From Actinomycetota bacterium (GTDB lineage: Bacteria > Actinomycetota > Acidimicrobiia > Acidimicrobiales > SZUA-35), in the NCBI GenBank assembly GCA_027730885.1, contig JAQCHM010000016.1:1-18751 (forward strand): a stretch of 18,751 nucleotides of DNA, written 5' to 3'. Made by a program: the position numbers and the translations under genes. Shown here one piece after another: positions 7,082-14,570 of the stretch. Every line of letters starts with the position of its first letter. The first letter of the stretch is position 1. The notes under the pieces were generated by a model, which saw only the letters and a list, made by a program, of their open reading frames with translations, ran no database searches and was not told the DNA's origin.

Positions 7082-8314
7082 TCATCGCTGATCCGGTCCA
7101 CCTCGTCGAGTAGCGGCTCCTACGGGGAGCAGGAGGGCAAAGTCGAAAACGCCGAGCACCATCGCCAGTACGAGCGCGGGGCGATAGCCGAGGGAGTCGA
7201 TCGCCCTGCCCATCACGGGCGGGCCGACGAGGCCACCGAGGCCCGCTCCGGTGTACAACAGTCCGAGCAGGCCACCGAGACCGGCCGGGCCCCAGATGTC
7301 GGCCGCGACCGCGGGAGCGAGTGCGATGAAACCTCCGTACGAGACTCCCATCACCACAGCGAAGGCGAGCAGGAGGCCATAGCTCGGTCCGGCGACGAAC
7401 CACAGCGCGAAGCTCAGGCCCATGACCAGGATCGAACCTTGGTAGAGGGCCAGGGGTTTCGTTCGGGCCGCCAGTCGGCCGAGCCCGAGGCGGCCGACGA
7501 TGGACGCCAGGCCGATGAGACCCAGGAGGAGGCCGGCCGAGCGGTCGGAGCCCTGCTCTTTCATGTAGTCGGTCATGAACACGAAGGGCATGAAGAGCGG
7601 GAACGCGAAGACGAACATCGAGATGTATAGCAACCAGAACGGCCGGGAGGTCTTGATGGTCTCGGTCAGCGAGGTGGCGACACCGGCAACACCGGCGGCC
7701 GGCGGGCGCTTGGCTCCGAGCGCCGCGATGGACATGAGGACGCCGGCGCCCACCGCCATGATGACGTACGTCTGGCGCCAGCCGTAACGTTCGATGAGCC
7801 GTTCGGCCAAGGGCGCGTTGACGAGGGTGCCGAGCCCGACGCCGGCAACCGCGAACCCCATGGCCGTTGTCCGCTTCTCAGCGAACCAGCCTCCGACGCA
7901 CGCCAGCATCGGCACGTAGCCGCAGGCGACGCCGATACCGACGCCGATGCTGTAGGTCAGGTAGCCGACGTAGAGGTTGTCGACCCTCGACGTGGCCAGC
8001 AGACCGAGCACCATGGAGACTGCGCCGAAGATGAGCACGGGCCTCGGCCCGATGCGGTCGGCGACCTTCCCGCTCACGACGCCGAACACGAAATAGAGGA
8101 AGGTGGTGAGCGCGAAGAAGAAGGCCGTCCGGCCGCGGTCGATGCCGAACTCGTTGGCCATCGACCGGAAGAAGGCGCTGAAGCTGTAGGTCACCCCGAA
8201 GACGGTGTACATCGACAGGAAGGCGGCGCCCACGACCCACCAACCGGCCGGGCCGTCAACGAGGGGTTGCTCGGCCGATGCCGCGGCTACCGGAAGGCGC
8301 GAAAGGCGTCGCAC
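7082..8314 (-). CDS. MFS transporter (oxalate/formate or monocarboxylate type)
   Basis: The 410-residue protein is almost entirely hydrophobic helices, consistent with the 12 membrane segments of the major facilitator superfamily. The loop after helix 2 carries a motif A variant, GKVADRIGPRP (82-92). The long loop between halves (about 202-224) is hydrophilic, with AKRPPAAG and KTSRP. The general pattern, with WWVVGAAFLSMYTVFGVTYSFSAFF in the first helix and FFFALTTFLYFVFG in the second, resembles OFA/monocarboxylate porters. The start is GTG at 8314, preceded by AGGTGAGG; it overlaps the epoxide hydrolase gene by 28 bases, and no better start exists before the first helix. Its stop overlaps an ATG at 7085 as ATGA. 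The neighbours suggest uptake of an organic acid or similar compound destined for breakdown; the substrate is inferred only. Confidence 0.9.
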   Translation of the reverse strand: MRRLSRLPVAAASAEQPLVDGPAGWWVVGAAFLSMYTVFGVTYSFSAFFRSMANEFGIDRGRTAFFFALTTFLYFVFGVVSGKVADRIGPRPVLIFGAVSMVLGLLATSRVDNLYVGYLTYSIGVGIGVACGYVPMLACVGGWFAEKRTTAMGFAVAGVGLGTLVNAPLAERLIERYGWRQTYVIMAVGAGVLMSIAALGAKRPPAAGVAGVATSLTETIKTSRPFWLLYISMFVFAFPLFMPFVFMTDYMKEQGSDRSAGLLLGLIGLASIVGRLGLGRLAARTKPLALYQGSILVMGLSFALWFVAGPSYGLLLAFAVVMGVSYGGFIALAPAVAADIWGPAGLGGLLGLLYTGAGLGGLVGPPVMGRAIDSLGYRPALVLAMVLGVFDFALLLPVGAATRRGGPDQR

Positions 8315-9429
8315 ACCTCACCTACGAACGTCTCGGGAACCTCGAAGGCGGCGAAGTGCCCGCCCTTGTCGTACTCGGCCCAGTGGCGGATGTCGGTGAA
8401 GCTCACCTCGACCCATTTCCGGACAGGGGGAACGATCTCCTTGGGGAAGACTGCGAAACCTGACGGGATGGAGACGGTATGGCGGACCCCGCGGCCGAAG
8501 CTCTCCCAGTAGATGCGAGCCGACGACGCGCCGGCGGCGTTGACCCAGTAGAACATGACGTTGTCGAGCAGTTCGTCGCGGGTGAGAACGTTCTCGGGGT
8601 GGCCGTCGCAGTCGGTCCAGGCCCAGAACTTCTCGAGGATCCAGCCCGCCTGCCCCGCGGGCGAGTCGACCAGGCTGTATCCGATGGTCTGGGGCCGCGT
8701 CGACTGCTGTTTGGAGTAGCCCGAATCCCAGTCGCGGTAGTACTGGGCGCCGTCGAGTGCCCGCTGCTCCTCGGGTGTCGGATCGCCGTCGATCCTGGGG
8801 CGAGCCCCCATGGCCAGGGTCACGTGGATGGCCGCGCAGTGGTCGGGATCGGTGGCACCGATGGCGGTGGTGACCGCCGAGCCCCAGTCGCCTCCCTGAG
8901 CGACATAGCGGTCGTAGCCCAGGCGGGCCATCAGCTCGGCGAACGTGACGGCGATCTTGTCGACGCCCCAGCCGGGCACCGTTGGCTTGCCCGAGAACCC
9001 GAAGCCGGGTAGCGAGGGTGCCACCACGTGGAAGGCGTCGGCCGCGTCGCGGCCGAAGGCCGCCGGATTCACCAACGGTTCGATGACCTTGTGGAACTCG
9101 ACGATCGACCCGGGCCATCCGTGGGTGATGAGGAGCGGGATGGCCCCGGGGTGGGGTGAGCGTTGATGGACGAAGTGGATGCTCAGACCGTCGATCTCGG
9201 TGGTGAACTGGTCGAATCGGTTGAGGGCGGCCTCTCGAGCTCGCCAGTCGTAGTCCGTCGCCCAGTACTCGCACACCTCCTTGAGGTAGGTGAGCGGTAT
9301 GCCCTGGCTCCAGTCGTCGACAACTTCCTTCTCCGCCCAACGGGTGTTGTTCAGGCGCTGGCGCAAATCGTCGAGGACGGCGTCGGGGACGGCGATGGTG
9401 AATGGCGCGATGTCGGTCGATCCCTGCAT
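8287..9429 (-). CDS. epoxide hydrolase (alpha/beta hydrolase with EHN domain)
   Basis: The 380-residue protein matches the microsomal and juvenile-hormone epoxide hydrolase type, which adds water to epoxides to give diols. The N-terminal EHN region (about 5-115) includes FTIAVPDAVLDDLRQRL and WSQGIPLTYLKEV. The oxyanion motif is HGWPGS (103-108), the nucleophile Asp181 lies in GGDWGS, and the base His358 in KGGHFAAFEVPE. Glu331 in VFPKEI is spaced 27 residues before the His, like Glu404 and His431 of mammalian microsomal epoxide hydrolase. Cap tyrosines are available in QYYRDW (229-234). No N-terminal membrane anchor is seen, so it is probably cytosolic. It is the first gene of the minus-strand run and has a putative leaderless start with TAGTGT six bases before the ATG. 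Confidence 0.93.
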   Translation of the reverse strand: MQGSTDIAPFTIAVPDAVLDDLRQRLNNTRWAEKEVVDDWSQGIPLTYLKEVCEYWATDYDWRAREAALNRFDQFTTEIDGLSIHFVHQRSPHPGAIPLLITHGWPGSIVEFHKVIEPLVNPAAFGRDAADAFHVVAPSLPGFGFSGKPTVPGWGVDKIAVTFAELMARLGYDRYVAQGGDWGSAVTTAIGATDPDHCAAIHVTLAMGARPRIDGDPTPEEQRALDGAQYYRDWDSGYSKQQSTRPQTIGYSLVDSPAGQAGWILEKFWAWTDCDGHPENVLTRDELLDNVMFYWVNAAGASSARIYWESFGRGVRHTVSIPSGFAVFPKEIVPPVRKWVEVSFTDIRHWAEYDKGGHFAAFEVPETFVGEVCDAFRAFR

Positions 9430-9435
9430 GCGCCG

Positions 9436-9441
9436 ACACTA
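9436..9441 (-). promoter_or_regulatory. putative leaderless -10 element of the epoxide hydrolase operon
   Basis: On the minus strand TAGTGT is followed by six bases (CGGCGC) and then the ATG at 9429. A TANNNT box at this distance places the transcription start on the A of the start codon. No convincing -35 box and no Shine-Dalgarno sequence is visible. Confidence 0.6.
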
Positions 9442-9488
9442 GCGCTGGGTCGGTGCTGGACGGGAACCTCGGGTTCGGCCGCTCTGAC

Positions 9489-9494
9489 TAGGGT
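9489..9494 (+). promoter_or_regulatory. putative leaderless -10 element of the divergent SDR
   Basis: TAGGGT is followed by six bases (GGTCGG) and then the ATG at 9501, the same geometry as the divergent epoxide hydrolase. The two promoters share a 71-bp gap. No clear -35 element is visible. Confidence 0.6.
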
Positions 9495-9500
9495 GGTCGG

Positions 9501-10289
9501 ATGACCGATCCTGCAGCCTTTTCCCTCCCGAACACCAACTCCGATCTGGGCGGCCAGGTCGCCCTGGTCACCGGGACCACCTCCGGCCTCGGTCGCCGCT
9601 TCGCTCTGGTGTTGGCCGCATCCGGGGCGAGGGTGGTGGTCACCGGTCGACGCCAGGAGCGCCTCGATGCCCTCGCGGCCGAGATCAACGCCTCGGGCGG
9701 GGTTGCCGCCGCGGTGGCGGTCGACGTGACCGATCCCGTCTCCCTCGTCGCGGCGGTCGATGCGGCCGACGCGGCGTTCGACGCGCCGGTGCAGATCCTG
9801 GTGAACAACGCGGGGATCCCGGATGCCCAGCGAGCGCACAGGATGCCCCTCGAGCTCATCGATGCCGTCTTCGACACCAACCTCCGCGGCCCCTACATCC
9901 TGTCGTGCGAGGTCGCTCGGCGGTTGATCGCGGCCGAGCTCCCGGGCCGCATGGTGAACATCTCCTCCATGGGTGCGTTCAGCTACTCGGGCCAGGGAGC
10001 GGCCCTCTATTCGATCACCAAGGCGGGCCTCAACCGGATGACCGAGGCCTTGGCCGTCGAGTGGGCTCGCTTCGGGATCAACGTCAACGGCATCGCCCCG
10101 GGCGCGTTTGCGTCGGAGATGATGGACGGGATGCTCGAACGGATGGGCGACATCACGCGCCACTTCCCCCGTCACCGGCTCGGTGACCCGGCCCAACTCG
10201 ACAGCACCCTGCTGTTCCTCTGCTCGCCTGCGTCGGAGTTCGTCACCGGCACGGTGGTCAAGGTCGACGATGGCCAAGGATCGCGCTGA
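9501..10289 (+). CDS. SDR-family NAD(P)-dependent oxidoreductase
   Basis: The 262-residue protein is a classical short-chain dehydrogenase/reductase. The cofactor motif is TGTTSGLG (24-31). Arg50-Arg51 at the end of the second strand suggests NADP(H) preference. NNAG is at 102-105, and the catalytic set is Asn127, Ser156, Tyr170 and Lys174 (NISS...YSITK). The C-terminus SEFVTGTVVKVDDG is typical of 3-oxoacyl-ACP reductase-like members. It is transcribed away from the epoxide hydrolase operon and ends one base from the convergent nitroreductase. It may oxidise or reduce a hydroxyl made in the neighbouring pathway, for example from an epoxide-derived diol, but that is speculation. Confidence 0.93.
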   Translation: MTDPAAFSLPNTNSDLGGQVALVTGTTSGLGRRFALVLAASGARVVVTGRRQERLDALAAEINASGGVAAAVAVDVTDPVSLVAAVDAADAAFDAPVQILVNNAGIPDAQRAHRMPLELIDAVFDTNLRGPYILSCEVARRLIAAELPGRMVNISSMGAFSYSGQGAALYSITKAGLNRMTEALAVEWARFGINVNGIAPGAFASEMMDGMLERMGDITRHFPRHRLGDPAQLDSTLLFLCSPASEFVTGTVVKVDDGQGSR

Positions 10290-10297
10290 CTCAGCGC
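10283..10297. terminator. 15-bp palindrome at the convergent stop codons
   Basis: GCGCTGA (10283-10289), one C, then TCAGCGC (10291-10297) forms a perfect inverted repeat. The TGA stop of the SDR and the TGA stop of the nitroreductase (TCA on the plus strand) are its two inner ends. Transcripts from both sides would carry the same short repeat. A one-base loop cannot form as drawn, so the hairpin would need to open inner pairs; no U-tract follows. Terminator function is uncertain. Confidence 0.4.
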
Positions 10298-10932
10298 TTC
10301 GTGGTCTTCCAGGTGTCGTGGTAGGTGATCTCTTCGATCGGCCGGCGTACAGCCGGTCGAAAGTCGGTGCCAACGGTGTAGGCGACCGGAAGTAAGCCTG
10401 CCTGGGTCACGCGTTCGGGGATCTCGAGCAGCTCCCGGGCCTCGGCCTCGAAGGTGAGGTGCAGCGTCGTCAGGCAGGTGCCAAGCCCCCTGCTCCGTAA
10501 CGCCAGCTGGAACGACCACATCGCGGGCATGATCGAGCCGAACAGCGCGGCGGCGTTCCACCCACCCCGGTCGACCTCGCCCAAGATGCAGGGCACGACC
10601 ATCACTGGCACCTCGTGGAGGTGTTCGACGAGGAAGAGCGACGAATCGAGGACCTTGTGGAGCTCGGTGCCCGGTCCTAGCGAGGCGACGCGGTCGGTGA
10701 GGTAGCCCTGGCCGGCGCGGCGATAGAGGTCGGCCAAGGCGGCTCGTTTCGCTTCGTCTCGGATCACGAGCCATCGCCAGTTCTGCGTGTTCGAGCCGGT
10801 CGGTGCCTGGATGGCCAGGCGCAGGCAGTCGTAGAGCACGTCGTCGGGCACGGGTCGATTCAGGTCGAGCCGGCGTCGCACCGCCCGGGTGGTCGTGAGG
10901 AGCGCGTCAACCTGATCGAGATCGAACTGCAT
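10291..10932 (-). CDS. nitroreductase-family FMN-dependent oxidoreductase
   Basis: The 213-residue protein belongs to the nitroreductase fold, which uses FMN and NAD(P)H to reduce nitro groups, flavins or other acceptors. The N-terminal phosphate-binding region is TRAVRR (15-20), the second FMN segment is APTGSNTQNWRW (43-54), and the third is RSRGLGTCLTTLHL (146-159). Length is normal. It begins with ATG at 10932 and no Shine-Dalgarno sequence; a TAAGAA box lies six bases upstream. The gene is divergent from the acyl-CoA carboxylase and convergent with the SDR, so it appears to be a single-gene unit. The physiological substrate is not evident. Confidence 0.9.
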   Translation of the reverse strand: MQFDLDQVDALLTTTRAVRRRLDLNRPVPDDVLYDCLRLAIQAPTGSNTQNWRWLVIRDEAKRAALADLYRRAGQGYLTDRVASLGPGTELHKVLDSSLFLVEHLHEVPVMVVPCILGEVDRGGWNAAALFGSIMPAMWSFQLALRSRGLGTCLTTLHLTFEAEARELLEIPERVTQAGLLPVAYTVGTDFRPAVRRPIEEITYHDTWKTTKR

Positions 10933-10938
10933 CGGCGC

Positions 10939-10944
10939 TTCTTA
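10939..10944 (-). promoter_or_regulatory. weak leaderless -10-like box of the nitroreductase
   Basis: TAAGAA is followed by six bases (GCGCCG) and the ATG at 10932. The last base departs from TANNNT, but spacing matches the other starts in this window and no ribosome-binding sequence is visible. Confidence 0.35.
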
Positions 10945-11003
10945 GCACGCCCTCGGTTCCTGGTCCCGGTGTAGCAGCTGGCGCCTCTCGGGATTCTGCC
11001 AAA

Positions 11004-11032
11004 TTGACTGGTCGGAGCCGCGCGGACAAGGT
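11004..11032 (+). promoter_or_regulatory. putative promoter of the acyl-CoA carboxylase
   Basis: TTGACT (11004-11009), a 17-base spacer and CAAGGT (11027-11032) sit six bases before the GTG start at 11039. The -35 is good and the -10 is poor. An alternative reading is that AAGGTGAGG (11028-11036) is the ribosome-binding sequence of a leadered transcript; both could apply. Confidence 0.4.
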
Positions 11033-11038
11033 GAGGCC

Positions 11039-14000
11039 GTGGCCATTGACAGACTCCTGATTGCAAACCGTGGCGAGATCGCCATTCGCGTCGCGCGCGC
11101 GGCCGGCGACCTGGGCATCGGCAGTGTTGCCGTTCGTCCGGCCGACGACGCCGCGTCGTTGCACACCCGCGTTGCCGACGAGGCACTGCTGCTCGATGGT
11201 CGCGGACCGGCCGCGTACCTCGACATCGATCAGCTGGTGAGCTTGGCCAAGAGCTCCGGCTGCGACGCGGTCCACCCTGGTTACGGGTTCCTGGCCGAGA
11301 ACCCCGCGTTCGCGGCCGCCTGCGAGGCGGCCGGGCTGATCTTCGTGGGGCCGACCCCCGAGGTGTTGCAGCTCTTCGGTGACAAGGTGGCAGCCCGTCA
11401 GCTGGCCCAGCGCTGCGGCGTCGACGTCCTGACCGGGACGACCGGGCCGACCGACCTGGCGGCCGCAACCGAGTTCTTCAACTCGCTCGGCGAGGGTGCA
11501 GCGGTGATGGTCAAGGCGCTGGCCGGTGGCGGCGGGCGGGGCATGCGAGTCGTCGGCCAGATCGAGGATCTGGCCGAGGCACTCGAGCGCTGTCGGTCCG
11601 AGGCGACCACAGCGTTCGGCAATGGCGATGTCTACGTCGAGCAGCTGCTCCGAGACGCTCGCCATCTGGAGGTACAGGTTGTCGGCGACGGCACCGGAGC
11701 GGTCTGCCACGCGTGGGAACGCGAGTGCAGCGTGCAGCGGCAACGCCAGAAGCTGATCGAGATCGCACCGGCACCGGCGTTGCCCGCACCGGTGCGTCAG
11801 CGGCTGCTCGACGCCGCAGTCCGATTGGGCGGCGAGGTCAGCTACCGCAGCCTGGCCACCTTCGAGTTCCTGGTCAGGGGCGACTCGATCGCCTTCATCG
11901 AGGCCAACGCCCGGGTACAGGTCGAACACACGGTCACCGAGGAGGTCACGGGCATCGATCTGGTCGTGGCCCAGTTGCGGATCGCGGGCGGCGAGACCCT
12001 GGCAGAGGTCGGCCTCACCCAGGCCTCGGTGCCCGAGCCTCGGGGCTATGCCGTGCAGGCCCGAGTCAACCTCGAGACAATGCAGCCCGACGGCACCGCT
12101 CGCCCCTCCGGCGGTGTGCTCAGCAGTTACGACGCTCCGTCGGGGCCGGGCGTCCGGACCGACGGCTATGGCTACGCCGGGTACGCGACCAGCCCGAGCT
12201 ACGACTCCCTGGTGGCCAAGGTGGTCGGCTCCGGGCCGACGATCGAGGCCGCGCTGCGACGCACGAGCCGGGCTCTGGCCGAGTTCCGAATCGAAGGCGT
12301 GAGCACCAACCGCGCTTTTCTGCGTGCGCTCCTGGCCGATCCGGCGTTGGCTTCGGGGGCGGCGCACACCCGCTACGTCGAAGAGCACCTCACCGAGCTG
12401 CTCGAGGCCGCCGGGGCCGAACAGACCGCCCGTCACATGGTCGCAGCCGCTCCCACACCGGCCGGTCCGACCTTGGCCGGGGCTCGTGTGAGCAGTGACC
12501 CCCTGGCCGTCCTAGCCCTCGGGAAGTCGGACACCTCGGCCCCAGGTGCAACGCCGATTGCGCCGGCGATCATCACGCCGGCCGAGCAGGTCGGTCCTGA
12601 AGGCACGGTTGCTGTCGCCGCGCCCCTTCAGGGCACCATCGTTTCCATCAGCGTCGCCGAGGGTGACGAGGTAGCCGCCGGGCAGGCCGTGCTGATCATG
12701 GAGTCCATGAAGATGGAGCACGTGATCCACGCCGGTGTCAGTGGGGTGGTCTGCCAGGTCGGCGTGGTCACCGGAGACGCCATCTACGAGGGCCATCCGC
12801 TGCTCTTCATCGAGGAGGGTGAGGTGTCGGTCACCGCGGGGAGCGCGGAGGACCAAATCGACCTCGACTACATCCGACCGGACCTGGCCGAGGTGCTGGA
12901 ACGTCACGAGCTCGGCCAGGACCACCGCCGGCCCGACGCCGTCGCTCGGCGCCGCAAGACCGGCCATCGCACCGCGCGGGAGAATCTGGCCCACCTCGTC
13001 GACCCCGATTCCTGGATCGAATACGGCTCGGGGGTCGTGGCCGCTCAGCGGAGCCGCCGCACCATCGAAGATCTGGTCGTCAATACTCCGGCCGACGGGA
13101 TGTTGGCCGGGATCGGGTCGATCAACGGGTCGCTGTTCGACGACGAGTCGGCGCAAGCGGTGGTCTTGGCCTACGACTACACGGTGCTTGCGGGCACACA
13201 AGGCTTCTTCAACCATTACAAGAAGGACCGGATGATGGAGTTGGCCGTCGACTGGCGGCTCCCGGTTGTATTCTTCGCCGAGGGCGGCGGCGGCCGACCG
13301 GGAGACGTCGACGTGATCTCCGGCGGCGGGCTCGACATCTTGACCTTCAACACCTGGGGCCGCTTGTCGGGCACGGTCCCGATGGTCGGCATCACCACGG
13401 GGCGGTGCTTCGCCGGCAACGCAGTCATCCTCGGTTGCTGCGACGTGGTCATCGCGACCAAGGATTCCAACATCGGCATGGGTGGGCCCGCGATGGTCGA
13501 GGGCGGAGGACTCGGGGTGTTCCGCCCCGAGGAGATCGGACCGATGTCGATCCAGGTCCCGAACGGGGTCGTCGACATCCTCGTTGAGGACGAGGTCGAA
13601 GCGGTGGAGGTGGCCAAGAAGTACCTGAGCTACTTCCAGGGACGGGTGGACGATTGGGAATGCGCCGACCAACGTGAGCTCCGACACATCATCCCGGAGA
13701 ACCGCCTGCGGATCTACGAGGTACGCAAGGTGATCGAAACGATGTTCGACACCGATTCGGTGTTGGAGATCCGTCGCGGTTTCGGTCACGGGATGGTGAC
13801 CGCGCTGGCTCGCATCGAGGGCCGCCCGGTGGGGGTCATCGCCAACGACCCCAGCCACCTCGGTGGGGCGATCGACAGCGACGCCGCCGACAAGGCCACC
13901 CGTTTCATCCAGCTCTGCGATGCCTTCGACCTACCGATCATCTCGTTGTGCGACACACCGGGCAACATGGTCGGCCCGGAGCACGAGCGCCTGGCGTTGG

Positions 14001-14434
14001 TGCGGCATTGCTGCCGGATGTTCGTGAACGCCGCCTCGGTGACCGTGCCGCTCTTCACCGTGGTGCTGCGCAAGTCGTATGGACTGGGCGCGCAGGGCAT
14101 GGGCGCCGGTTCGATGAAGACGCCGGTCTGGGCGGTCTCGTGGCCGACTGGCGAGTTCGGCGGCATGGGCCTCGAGGGGGCGGTGAAGCTGGGGTTCCGC
14201 AAGGAACTGGAAGCCATCGAGGACACCGACGAACGGGTCGCGCTGTACGAGAAGCTCGTCGCCAAGATGTACTTCAACGGTAAGGCCCTGAACACGGCGA
14301 TGACCTTCGAGATCGACGAAGTGATCGACCCCGCGACCACCCGCCACTGGATCACCACCGGGCTCAAGGCGGCACCGCCCATGGCCTGGCGCTCCCGCGA
14401 GAAGCCAAAGCGTCCCTGCGTCGATACCTGGTAA
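11039..14434 (+). CDS. single-chain acyl-CoA carboxylase (biotin carboxylase-BCCP-carboxyltransferase)
   Basis: This 1131-residue protein carries all three activities of a biotin-dependent acyl-CoA carboxylase. Biotin carboxylase spans about 1-455: ANRGEIA near the start, the ATP-grasp loop AGGGGRGM (162-169), and EANARVQVEHTVTEE (288-302), where Arg292 matches the catalytic arginine. The biotin carrier spans about 522-592 with biotinyl Lys558 in ESMKMEH (555-561). The carboxyltransferase spans about 618-1125, with oxyanion-type glycine runs FAEGGGGRPGD near 746-757 and YGLGAQGMGAG near 1013-1023. This order and size match the single-chain long-chain acyl-CoA carboxylase (LCC) described from Mycobacterium avium paratuberculosis, rather than the usual split AccA/AccD subunits. 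Substrate could range from propionyl- to long-chain acyl-CoA. The start codon is GTG. Between BCCP and biotin carboxylase is an Ala/Pro-rich linker (about 470-520). Confidence 0.93.
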   Translation: MAIDRLLIANRGEIAIRVARAAGDLGIGSVAVRPADDAASLHTRVADEALLLDGRGPAAYLDIDQLVSLAKSSGCDAVHPGYGFLAENPAFAAACEAAGLIFVGPTPEVLQLFGDKVAARQLAQRCGVDVLTGTTGPTDLAAATEFFNSLGEGAAVMVKALAGGGGRGMRVVGQIEDLAEALERCRSEATTAFGNGDVYVEQLLRDARHLEVQVVGDGTGAVCHAWERECSVQRQRQKLIEIAPAPALPAPVRQRLLDAAVRLGGEVSYRSLATFEFLVRGDSIAFIEANARVQVEHTVTEEVTGIDLVVAQLRIAGGETLAEVGLTQASVPEPRGYAVQARVNLETMQPDGTARPSGGVLSSYDAPSGPGVRTDGYGYAGYATSPSYDSLVAKVVGSGPTIEAALRRTSRALAEFRIEGVSTNRAFLRALLADPALASGAAHTRYVEEHLTELLEAAGAEQTARHMVAAAPTPAGPTLAGARVSSDPLAVLALGKSDTSAPGATPIAPAIITPAEQVGPEGTVAVAAPLQGTIVSISVAEGDEVAAGQAVLIMESMKMEHVIHAGVSGVVCQVGVVTGDAIYEGHPLLFIEEGEVSVTAGSAEDQIDLDYIRPDLAEVLERHELGQDHRRPDAVARRRKTGHRTARENLAHLVDPDSWIEYGSGVVAAQRSRRTIEDLVVNTPADGMLAGIGSINGSLFDDESAQAVVLAYDYTVLAGTQGFFNHYKKDRMMELAVDWRLPVVFFAEGGGGRPGDVDVISGGGLDILTFNTWGRLSGTVPMVGITTGRCFAGNAVILGCCDVVIATKDSNIGMGGPAMVEGGGLGVFRPEEIGPMSIQVPNGVVDILVEDEVEAVEVAKKYLSYFQGRVDDWECADQRELRHIIPENRLRIYEVRKVIETMFDTDSVLEIRRGFGHGMVTALARIEGRPVGVIANDPSHLGGAIDSDAADKATRFIQLCDAFDLPIISLCDTPGNMVGPEHERLALVRHCCRMFVNAASVTVPLFTVVLRKSYGLGAQGMGAGSMKTPVWAVSWPTGEFGGMGLEGAVKLGFRKELEAIEDTDERVALYEKLVAKMYFNGKALNTAMTFEIDEVIDPATTRHWITTGLKAAPPMAWRSREKPKRPCVDTW

Positions 14435-14475
14435 CAGGCACGGCGGCGCCGGCCGAGCGGCGGGCCAAACGCCAA

Positions 14476-14509
14476 TGTGGCCGTCGGAAAGCAGCGACCT
14501 TCGGCCACA
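14476..14509 (+). terminator. possible hairpin after the carboxylase gene
   Basis: TGTGGCCG (14476-14483) and CGGCCACA (14502-14509) are perfect inverted repeats around an 18-base loop, and TCG/CGA inside the loop could add pairs. It lies 41 bases after the carboxylase stop. No U-tract follows, so it may be a U-less terminator, a transcript-stabilising hairpin, or an operator for the next gene. Confidence 0.4.
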
Positions 14510-14510
14510 C

Positions 14511-14545
14511 TGTTGAGGATCCCAGTGTTGAGGATCACAGTGTTG
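14511..14545 (+). repeat. 15-bp tandem repeat upstream of the acyl-CoA dehydrogenase
   Basis: TGTTGAGGATC occurs at 14511-14521 and 14526-14536, and a truncated TGTTG at 14541-14545, giving a 15-bp period over about 2.3 units. It sits 26 bases before the dehydrogenase start, next to the hairpin, and could bind a regulator or be neutral slippage. Confidence 0.75.
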
Positions 14546-14570
14546 GCGAGCGACCAGAAACGAGCATCCA

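Noticed and set aside
10907..12436. 509-codon open frame on the minus strand opposite the carboxylase
   Set aside because: Opposes an unmistakable biotin carboxylase and covers the nitroreductase start; no recognisable motifs.
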